64,000 bases of DNA from positions 25,057,400-25,121,399 of the forward strand of contig OY365806.1 of NCBI GenBank assembly GCA_959347315.1, given 5' to 3'. Positions 55,811 through 64,000 of this stretch are shown one piece after another. The stretch is from Bimastos eiseni. Taxonomy: Eukaryota; Annelida; Clitellata; Crassiclitellata; Lumbricidae. Below the pieces are notes generated by a model, which saw only the letters and a program-made list of their open reading frames with translations, ran no database searches and was not told the DNA's origin. The number at the start of each line of letters is the position of its first letter. Position 1 is the stretch's first letter. A program made the translations under genes and the position numbers.

Positions 55811-58015
55811 TCAAGAAGTATATTAAGTCCTACAAGAAAAGATTGATTAATAACCAACTGATCCTCACCTTTAATAATCTGCTATGGGCAGCGGATTGGT
55901 CAATGTTTATTCAGCTTGTAAAGATAGAGATTCTAACTTAGCATATTCGAATTTTATATATAGATCAATATAAATCAATCTACGATCAAACCTTTCCCGA
56001 CGTTAGCTATACGCCTAACAAGAGACAGAGAATGTCGACATGGATGTCGACATGGCATTATTGAAGTCGTGTAATAAGAAATCTCGGCTTTATAAAAAGT
56101 ACATTAGAACAACCAGTTTGGAAAATAAAACTAAATTCATTCATTATAGGATTGCCCTCGAGAAGACTCTAAGGGCAGCTGAAAGGTAATATTACGCTAT
56201 GAAGATAGCTGAATGTGAGACTAATTTATATAAAACATGGCGTAAAATAAAATCTCTAATCCATGGTGACGGCACAAACAGCTTACCTGATGAATTCTCT
56301 ATTAACAGTGTGATGTGTAAGGACAAGGCATTAATAGCCGACAAGTTTAATGAATTATTTATAGGTATGGGAAGCAGTTTAGCTTAAAAAAATAGATCCC
56401 ACGGAGGCTGTGTTTACGGGCCATATTAAGGACCCTTCACTCACTTACTATAGGCATTGAACCAACAATGCCTCAGGAAATGGTCTCAATTGCTAAACTA
56501 CTCAAATCCACTCAGAGCGGGGGACTTGATAAAATAAATTCATAAGTTGCAAGTGCTTTGATTGAACCAATTTCTGGTCCTCTTTCGGCTATGATTAATT
56601 GCTCCTTCTTGACTGGTAAAGTCCCGAACATTTTAAAAATTGCAAAGGTTATGCCCTATATATAAGTCGGGAGAAAAGGATAAAATGGAAAATTATAGGC
56701 CTATCTCAGTATTGCCTTAGTTTTCAAAACTATTCGAAAAAACTATGTACTCGCGCTTACTATCTTTTCTAACCATGAAAGGAACGATCTTCAGTGGTAA
56801 ATTTGGCTTTCATAAAGGCCTCTCTACCCACATGGCAGTACTGGATATGTGTGACAAAATTTCTGAAGCAAAAGATAAAGATATGTTCTCAATAGGTGTG
56901 GTCTTTGATCTATCAAAGGCATTTGATACTGTCGATCACTCAATATTATTTAAAAAATTTGAACATTTTGGAATTAGAGGTTAATGTCTGGACTGGCTTG
57001 TGGAATATTTGACTGATAGAAGACAAGGAGTCCTATACAATGGGTCTACTTCTATCGTACTCGATATAACCTGTGGGGTCCCTCAAGGCTCCATACTAGG
57101 GCCGTTACTGTTCTTGCTATATGTAAATGATATTCATGTTGCGTCATCTGTGTTGGAGTTTATCATGTTTGCCCATGATACTAACGTTTTTATTTCTGGT
57201 AAATCGCTGCATGAAATGATTATTGAACTGAATGTGGAGCTTGGAAAAGTTGGATCATTGTTTAGAGCAAATAAACTATCCCTTAATCTAAAAAAAAACA
57301 ATTACATCTTATTCGGCTCTAAAAAAGATGGCCTCATTACTTAAGCACCCAATCGCCATTAATATCGACAATCAGTGTATAAGCAAAGTCACATCAACTA
57401 AATTCCTGGGAGTTTACATTGATGACCAATTGTCATGGAAAACATAAATTGCTTATATTTCTCAAAAGTTGGCAAAATATATTGGTATAATTTCTCGAAT
57501 TCGACATGTCCTGCCGAGGCAGACTCTCAAAAATCTATATTACGCGCTTGTCTGCCCATATCTTACATGCTGTAATATCAATTGGGCAACTACCTACCGT
57601 TCTAATTGAACCTCTCTTTAGACTCTCCAGAAGTGAATTATACAAATAATATGTAATGTACCATACAGGGCCCATACAGCTAACCTATTTATTTATGAAA
57701 GAATCTTACTATTTGAATGCATTAATTAACTGCAGGTCGGGGAATTTATGTATAAGTTTTATCATTTTCTATAGACTATTACCTAATCGCTTTAAATTGT
57801 GGTTCAGCAAATACTCCGAGCTCCACAGTCACCAGACTCGCTCCTCTGAAAACTACCACCTAATCAGAGTTCACACTACCATCAGACAGCACAGCATGAA
57901 AATATATGGTCCTGTTTATTGGAATACGTTGACATATGAACTGACCAACCTACCAACGCTCCAACTATTTAAGCATAGGTTAAAGAAACTTCTTATTGAA
58001 GGCTTGTTTGTTTAA
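55811..58015 (+). pseudogene. CR1/Jockey-type LINE, 5'-truncated and decayed
   Basis: Across several frames one reads the linker (NKKSRLYKKYIRTTSLENKT), the RT fingers (ENYRPISVLP), the palm strand VVFDLSKAFDTVDHSILF, the GVPQGSILGPLLFLLYVNDI motif, FAHDTN where the FADD box belongs, LSLNLKKNN, then TKFLGVYIDDQLSW, CNVPYRAHTA and a C-terminal PTLQLFKHRLKKLL. This order is that of CR1/Jockey/L2 non-LTR elements. The apurinic endonuclease part is missing at the 5' side. Stops at 56717, 56984 and about 57445, several frameshifts and the D-to-H change in the catalytic box make it non-functional. Confidence 0.85.
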
Positions 58016-58519
58016 TTGTGGCTGCATACTCAGTCTCTATTGCCTGCATCATGTGACGAAGTTGTTTCCGTTGCCCATGGATGAATGTCAGGATATACAT
58101 GTAAGATGCAGAATCTATTGAATTGGCTATCTTAGTTGTTAAGGAAGATTGCTATACACACTTGCTTCATGTGGCACCTATTGGTGTAATTGGGCGACCT
58201 CTGCTAGCGGAACGGTTCGTTCCTTTGGGGTATCCCCATTGCTTACTCATTTAATGTTCCACAAACTAGTTCTTGAGTGATTTGCTAATGTATGCGTATG
58301 TGGTTTGTTGTGTAGGCCTACGCTAATTACAGCTTTAGTAATTTAATATCAGTTTAAGCTATAGCAATAATAACTTAATTCTAATTTAATTCTAATCAAA
58401 TGTCAATGGTAGACCATAATTATTATGGTCTACTATTGACATTTGTCACCAGTGAGACCAAAGACGAGAGAAATTTCCAGATTTCTGAATTAATCAAGTG
58501 AACTTTTCTCAGTAAGTAC
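58016..58519. other. Spacer with inverted repeat
   Basis: ATGTCAATGGTAGACCATAA is followed by its near reverse complement at 58395-58447, a perfect-looking palindrome around TAATTATTATGG. Nothing else recognised. Confidence 0.5.
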
Positions 58520-59803
58520 CAGTGGCGTAGGCAGGATTTCCCCAAGGGAGGGGGGTTAGTGTAGGCACTTTTGGGAGAGTCATTTTCCCCACTAGATCTT
58601 AACATCTTAGTAGGCTAATATTCTTCTTCTGATTATCAGTAGAAGTTCAGTTTTCTTGTTATTAGGGCCTATCTTATTTATTCATTCCTTAATCATAATG
58701 AATATTGGTCTTAACTTGCTTGGCCTCAAAGTACAAAATCAAATCTTCGCTTCCTTAGTAGTTCATTGATTATTTCCTCGGTTGTTGGGGTCATTTCACG
58801 GTGAACATGTAGAAGAGCTAATCAATTCAACCTAATTTTGCTTGTCGAGTTCCTGAAATATGTTTTCAGACGGCGAAGTGTTGAGAAAGAGCGCTCATTG
58901 GTAGAGATAGAAACAGGCAATGTAATGTTGCCAAGATTTGCAACAACTTTGAAATATTTGGATGAACTGTTGAATGACGCAGATGCAAATGCATTGCGTC
59001 CAAAGCATTTTTTGGCACACTACCCGTTTCTTTGCGTGATAGACGACGGTACCACAGCCTTAGTTCTGCCACTACGAATCCCAATGCGTTCAGAGCCATT
59101 GCTAATGATCGCTTAGCTTTGCTTAGTGCTATTCTTGCCCCAACATCTTATAGCAAGAGATAACAATGTTCAGTTAAACTTGCCACAATACCTCCCAGAA
59201 AGAGATAACTCTGCTTACTGATTTTATAGTTGATCCACTATATACAACGCAGCAATTTATATAATTTATCATTTATATTCAACTGTTTCAAACTTCTGAA
59301 CACTCAACTTGGTATAATGCGTCCAATGATCATGTCTAATGATGAACTGACCTATATACACAAGTCTCTATTTCTTTATATATATATATATATATATACA
59401 TTAGTTAAATATATACACGCACCCCCATTTTATATAGTTATATATATATATAGTACGTACGTTTAGGGGTTATGACAGCTGTCTTATATCCCTGTCCTAT
59501 ATCCGAAAATAATTAAATGATACATTGCGCTTGTCACATTATAGGCTAAGTTTTGCTTCATTTACACCCTGCCAGAGTGACCCTGGTATACGGTATCGGG
59601 TATACATCAAATCTATGCGACAGCTGTTGCCTCCGTGGAGTGGGCGCGTATGCTGCACTTAGTGCACTGTGAGTGTCTGTTATTCTTCTAACGAGGGGCA
59701 CGGTCCCAAAATTATCCCAACTTATTCCGTAGGTTGTTGCTAAAAAATATTTTCAACTATGCCAATGGGGGGGGGGGTTTAACCCCCCTTGCCTACGCCA
59801 CTG
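58520..59803 (-). mobile_element. hAT transposon, 1,284 bp, decayed
   Basis: The left end CAGTGGCGTAGGCA and right end TGCCTACGCCACTG (as TTGCCTACGCCACTG) are inverted repeats. The flanking 8-mers GTAAGTAC (58512-58519) and GTCAGTAC (59804-59811) match at 7 of 8 positions, the 8-bp duplication of hAT elements. It carries a transposase remnant on the minus strand. Two (AT)n tracts at 59370-59455 lie inside. The total length is too short for an intact transposase, so it is an internally deleted copy. Confidence 0.8.
58690..59110 (-). pseudogene. hAT transposase C-terminal domain remnant
   Basis: The minus strand reads HPNISKLLQILATL, then after a frameshift LPVSISTNERSFSTLRRLKT, then HVHREMTPTTEEIINELLRK. 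This is the hAT_C dimerisation region found in hAT transposases and in domesticated relatives such as ZMYM- and THAP-associated proteins. The frameshift and an in-frame stop show it is dead. The N-terminal zinc finger and catalytic core were not found. Confidence 0.75.
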
Positions 59804-60140
59804 GTCAGTACCATACATTTTTGTTAAATAAAAACATAGAATTCGAATTCGCATTAAACGGTATCCGGAGGTAGACACATATCATTCTCCTCGTGAGTCT
59901 TAACATAGATGAACAATTACTAGAAAAGGTAATGTATGCCATAACGTTACATCATTTGCAGAATTATGTACAAATCCTGCAAACAACGAATAGGCGCCTA
60001 AGTTATGAACATTTTCAAGCAGAAATATTTGTTTTATTTCGGCTAAATATCGTTTTAGTTTCCGTTGCATCTATATTCGTTTAGTTTTAGTTTTAATTGC
60101 CACAAATTTCGTTTTCGTTTTCGTTAACAAAAACAACACT
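59804..60140. other. Intergenic, TTCGTTTT-rich
   Basis: CGTTTTCGTTTTCGTT low complexity near 60050-60135. No exon. Confidence 0.45.
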
Positions 60141-60143
60141 ACT

Positions 60144-60740
60144 TTTTACACATGTCGATCATGTGTTATGCTTAAGAGGCAAGAAATGTCATTTGGCCTG
60201 TCTAGTAACATTCTCAGCTGGTTAACTTCATTCATCATTTGTGTGGTCTATGGGTCCTCCAAAGCGACGTCGGTATCTGCCCCTATAACTATCCTCAGGG
60301 ATCGGTGCTGGCCCCCTTCTTTGCGTCATCCACTCTTTGAAATTGGTTGTGTCCTTAATGACACTCAGAGGAGTCGATCCGTTGGTGTCCTGGCAACTAG
60401 AGCACCTCCAATGTTTGAGTTGGGGTGCCCAACGATTGATTGGGCTCCCAATAAAATCTCCCGCGCGCCACAGACAGACACTACAGCAGGCCGACATTAG
60501 GTAAGCGTACCCCTAAACAGTTACAGAACCATCGGACTATCGAATCATCGGATTATCGAGCGGACATCGTGATGGGTTACATTTGCTCTGATGGCGTTCA
60601 AGCATAGGCTTACTTACCCTGCACGGCTTCTTATGCATCTGCTGATGTTATGGCAATGAGTCAGACTATGAGTGCCCTCAAGGTTTGGACAAACCGCCTG
60701 CGACTCAACCCATCAAAAACTCTCATTTCAAAAGCCTAGC
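60144..60740 (+). pseudogene. LINE RT fragment split by an insertion
   Basis: Before the interruption the frames give THVDHVL, NILSWLTSFI, VVYGSSKATSVSAP and PQGSVLAPF, the RT palm of a Jockey/CR1-like LINE. After it (60600-60720) they give YASADVMAMSQTMSALKVWT then NRLRLNPSKT, the region at and after the FADD box (here degraded). Between about 60320 and 60530 non-RT sequence intervenes and ends with an LTR terminus. The fragment is older than the insertion. Confidence 0.65.
60471..60525 (-). repeat. LTR terminus related to the 41-47 kb element
   Basis: GACACTACAGCAGGCCGACA is identical to the last part of the 835-bp LTR, and the following 31 bases match with about six differences, ending AGTTACA against CGTTACA. 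Upstream similarity stops, so it is a truncated or divergent relative in the same orientation. Confidence 0.7.
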
Positions 60741-61195
60741 GGAATGCATTTTGTTTTCCTTTATCTTTTGAATGGATGTGAACAATGAACTGCAGAGATC
60801 TTTCATCATAGTGAGAACAGGGTAATGTCCCGGAATGGGTTTGTTCAAAATTGGAAATCTAGGCGATTTGCCATTTATCAACCGGGAAACTCTGAAATGT
60901 CCCGTAATGGGCTTGTTCAGAGTTGGCAACCCTACACATAATTATCAGATTGTTCCAAAATTTGTTCCTTGAAATTTGTGAAAGCAAATTTTGAAATGGC
61001 TGGCTCATTGCAAATGCATTTTATTCTACCCATAGTAACATAAATAAAGCTCTATTAGTTTGGTCAGCACGCCATAAATCGATAACAATCACGTAGGGCC
61101 CCAAAATCTTAATTAAACATCCGGTGTCTCTAATAATCGAAAATAACCGACAAATATCGAAAAAATTGCTCTGATACGGAAAATGACCAAGAACG
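60741..61195. other. Intergenic, short repeat
   Basis: TGTCCCGGAATGGGTTTGTT at 60826 recurs as TGTCCCGTAATGGGCTTGTT at about 60898, a 70-bp tandem duplication. No exon seen. Confidence 0.5.
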
Positions 61196-61199
61196 TTAA

Positions 61200-61376
61200 T
61201 TTAATTAAGACAAAGGTCAATCCCAAGACAGTTTCTTTAAGACCAAGACCAAGACCGACGCATTCGAGACCAAGACCAAGACCAAGACCGGTGCATTCGA
61301 GACTATGACCAAGACCAAGACCGCAGTTTTCCGGTCTCGAGACCATGACCGCAGTCTCGAGACCACATCCCTGACC
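61200..61376 (-). repeat. GTCTCGAGAC-family repeat, copy C
   Basis: GACCAAGACC words with GTCTCGAGAC motifs, running to CAGGGATGTGGTCTCGAGAC on the minus strand at about 61350-61372, probably a terminus. It is related in composition and motif to 39208-40085. Confidence 0.5.
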
Positions 61377-61580
61377 GGCTGTCAATTCCACCTCCTTATA
61401 AGTTCCTACAACGATGGAAAGGAAACTATTGAGAAACATGTATAGACCTATTCGGCGCCCCGTCAAAAGAGCGACCGACAAAATAGCGCCAACAAAAGAG
61501 CAAACAATCCGCTGGGAGGTGCGAAATGGATGACAATTTGATTTTTCTCGGGCCCATGCAAGACTCATCGTCTTGAAACC

Positions 61581-61600
61581 AGTGTTGTATGCAAATATAC

Positions 61601-61669
<69 letters not shown>

Positions 61670-61945
61670 TGTGACTCGCGCGTGAACCAGAATTACCGTT
61701 TCTCGTAAATTCCGGTTTAAGTTTCTAGCGCAAAATTGTAAGACAGTTAACGTGAAACTTATCGAGACCGCTTGTTCGAGACAGAACAAGACTTTCACTT
61801 CAACACAGTTTCTAAATATTCGAGACACTACCTCGAGACCGAGACCGAGACAACAGACTTCCGAGACCGAGACCGAGACCGATCCGAGACACTAAAAGAC
61901 TGTCTCGAGACCGAAACACTGTCTCGAGACTATGCAACTATGCCT
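61581..61945 (-). mobile_element. GTCTCGAGAC-family repeat, copy B
   Basis: CAGTGTTGTATGCAA at 61581-61595 is one end. After an (AT)n tract the sequence 61668-61850 is the reverse complement of 39310-39475, and 61820-61930 is again GAGACCGAGACC and CTCGAGAC-rich. About 600 bp present in copy A is replaced by the AT tract. Confidence 0.55.
61596..61668. repeat. (AT)n microsatellite
   Basis: About 36 AT dinucleotides inside the dispersed repeat, at the point where it is shortened relative to copy A. Confidence 0.95.
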
Positions 61946-62181
61946 GAAACTTTAACTAAACGGAAAAGGTAATCTACCACTTAATATGGTCAACAACGAA
62001 AGAACGACTTTGTGGCTGTCGCGAGACGCCCCTTTAAAGTGACGTGCATGCGTGGGCGAGGATCCTGAATATATAGTTTTTGTGTGTCATGGCGTGGTCG
62101 GATAGTGGCCGTGATGTTGTGTCGTCTTTAGCCTATGCTGCTCTGTTTTTTAAACCAATGTAAAAAATCGATATTGTGGTG

Positions 62182-62340
62182 ATGGCTACCTTATCATTTG
62201 AGCAGTGGCTGATTGCTCTTCTGTCGATACTTTTCGCTCCTGGACTCAGTTTTTTCTGCCTCGTCATTTGTTTAGCCGCAGTGAGAAAGTCAATCGGAAT
62301 AACAAAGCTGTACATTCGAATCCTTCTGCGTGTATTCGAG
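62182..62340 (+). CDS. GPAT3/GPAT4-like acyltransferase, first coding exon
   Basis: 53 codons from an ATG that follows an in-frame TAA at 62161, ending at CGAG|GTAGAC in phase 0. Residues 9-34 form a hydrophobic membrane segment, and the exon ends GITKLYIRILLRVFE. The pattern of a membrane hairpin followed by G-I-x-K-(L/I)-Y-(I/M)-(K/R)-x-L-(L/V)-K/R is the N-terminus of ER-bound glycerol-3-phosphate acyltransferases 3 and 4, which make lysophosphatidic acid for triglyceride and phospholipid synthesis. The expected WATLR-type continuation and the HX4D acyltransferase motif would be in exons outside this window. I base the family call on about 25 residues, so it needs the rest of the gene. The upstream 60 bases look like 5' UTR. 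Confidence 0.5.
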
Positions 62341-64000
62341 GTAGACGTGGATTACTTCATGTTCAGATTTCAGTTCTCTAGCGGCTTATCGGTCACCTAG
62401 ACTTAACTGTCTTCCCGCAATCTGCCTGACAAGACGCAGTTGAAAGATGCAGTTTTCTGTGCCGCATATTCTGCAACGTGGATAGGAATCAAACTGACTC
62501 CCCTAATACGCTGAAAAGGCCAAAAATCCCGATTCCCCGAAAATCGTTTGATAAAAGGGGTCGAATTCCCGAATTAAAATAAAATAAATATCGACCCTAT
62601 ATGCAGCATTGACACATAATGTCAACCCTATTATGGTATATGAGTGTCTTTAATAAGTGTCCATATAATAGCATCCGTGTGTCTATTTGTTTTGTTTTTC
62701 GTTTCTTTTTATGTAACATCTGAAATGAATAAAGTAAATCACTAAGATTCATCATTCCCTGTATCGCTGCGGTAACCTTGAATATACACGGTTGGAATGG
62801 ACATCGTGATGGTCGTTTAATGCTATGGTATGGGTTTCTTTCGTCATATAATAAGCGAAACATTTTAGGGATTTCCAGTCAAGTTTGCAAACAATTCAGG
62901 GATAAAGTGCAAATCTGTTTTCGGGATTCGCGTGTTGATGGGTTCAATTGTTTGTTTTAGTGGGGCAAACAGCGAATCAACCTCCATGAAAAGGGAAAAC
63001 AGTTGCTTGAGAAAAGAAGCCCTGGTGATGAGAATGGTTTCAAGAAAGGCAAAATCGAAGCAGGTATCCAAATGTCTCTGCAAAGTTTAGACACCATAGT
63101 TGTTGAATTTGCTTTTTGTTGTGCTTCATGTTTCAATCAATATTTGAATGGCCAGTGTGAACGTATTTTGGACATTGCATAGTTTAAGTCGTTTTAATCG
63201 CTATTATATATATATATCAGTCAGGATATCTTTAGTGCAAGACATGAGCGCTGTGCCGATCAATTTTGCAGGCGTTGGCTGCAGACGCTGTATCGCACCT
63301 GTGCTGATGTCAGATTGCGCGCAAATTTTGTAGAGAGCTGCTGACCAGCAGTTTTAGTTGTTGTGCGTTCGGTTTAGACCTTATGGAGTTCTAGCATTGT
63401 GTGCTGTTCTCGTTGATAATTGCAATTTGTGTTGGATAATATTTTGGTTGAAAGTAATCAGAAAAGTTAAAAGAAATCGCAGTTGTTTCTCTAGATTAGA
63501 TATACAATTTAAACAGTCGATAGATAGTTTGGCGAAATCTGAATTTTGGCCCGTTTACTGGAGCGAGAGAAAGTGAGCTGACAACCAGACTTTGGAGGAT
63601 TTGTTTAAATAGAATCATTTAATAATGAATAGGGCATAAACGAGTAGACAATTTCCACCGAGTACCGAATCCGAGTAGTTGGATGAGCTATTTGCCGGAT
63701 CCGGGTACGAACCGAATAGTAGTGGTAAATCTGGTCTGTGACTGGCAGTGAGAACCATCCGTAGGCAAAGCGTAGTTAACATGCCACGTGCACAGCTACG
63801 GAGAACTATCTATAGTCAAGGCACAGTCTATAGCAATATCCTTCATATAGTGTATCATCACGCTCTAGGCTATAACAATATATTTATTATTTAGTAACTT
63901 TATTTGTGAAAAAAATGTAAAATCTTGTTATAAAATTTGAAATATGAACTTATCAACGACGTCTTTACTCTCTAATATTTACCGGAAAGTGGGTGGAGCC
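62341..64000 (+). other. Probable first intron of the GPAT-like gene
   Basis: No second exon matching GPAT3/4 is seen before the window ends. A (TA)n lies near 63205-63217. The stretch 63640-63720 (CCGAGTACCGAATCCGAGTA, GCCGGATCCGGGTACGAACC) looks like part of a dispersed element but I cannot bound it. Confidence 0.4.

Overview
The window is nuclear DNA of an animal, most likely a marine or freshwater invertebrate. The evidence is spliced genes with GT-AG introns, a rhodopsin-type amine receptor, LINE, hAT and Ty3-type mobile elements, and very abundant simple repeats. I cannot name the phylum. The palindromic octamer TAGGCCTA occurs at least 16 times, against roughly one expected, and may be a useful lineage hallmark. 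Coding density is very low; most long open frames here are by-products of tandem repeats.

Layout. 1-14 kb: mostly non-coding, with GGAT-type microsatellites, a diverged ~155-bp tandem repeat (2.7-3.3 kb), a CpG-dense patch (5.2-5.65 kb) and a clean 175-bp hAT-type MITE (6.0 kb). 14.0-19.7 kb: a two-coding-exon minus-strand gene for a dopamine receptor of the invertebrate Dop1R2/DAMB type, whose intron carries a decamer array, a 33-bp minisatellite and a LINE remnant. 20.7-26.5 kb: a block of TGTA/ATCT microsatellites followed by a ~3.9-kb pyrimidine minisatellite. 29.2-30.0 kb: a nearly pure (GAA)~264 tract. 30-41 kb: intergenic DNA with degenerate repeats, an RT fragment and a repeat built on GTCTCGAGAC motifs.

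41.4-47.2 kb: a complete, very young Ty3/Gypsy-type LTR element on the minus strand. Its two 835-bp LTRs differ at about four positions, but it has lost the RT core and the integrase and carries a gag frameshift, so it is non-autonomous. 48.8-49.3 kb: a tRNA-derived SINE beside an L2/CR1-like LINE 3' end. 50.3-50.8 kb: a TATA-box gene (minus) for a small secreted precursor with dibasic cleavage sites, a candidate prohormone I do not recognise. 52.4-55.0 kb: an unrecognised minus-strand gene of at least four small exons whose intron phases agree, with a poly(A) signal. 55.8-60.7 kb: a decayed LINE, a decayed hAT transposon with an 8-bp target duplication, and a second LINE remnant containing an LTR end related to the 41-47 kb element. 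62.2 kb: the first coding exon of what looks like a GPAT3/GPAT4-family acyltransferase running out of the window.

The three or four host genes look unrelated in function; nothing suggests an operon or a cluster. The most novel items are the putative prohormone, the kinase-motif array in the receptor's third loop, the trans-mobilised-looking LTR element and the unrecognised multi-exon gene. All calls were made by eye from the sequence; no search was run.
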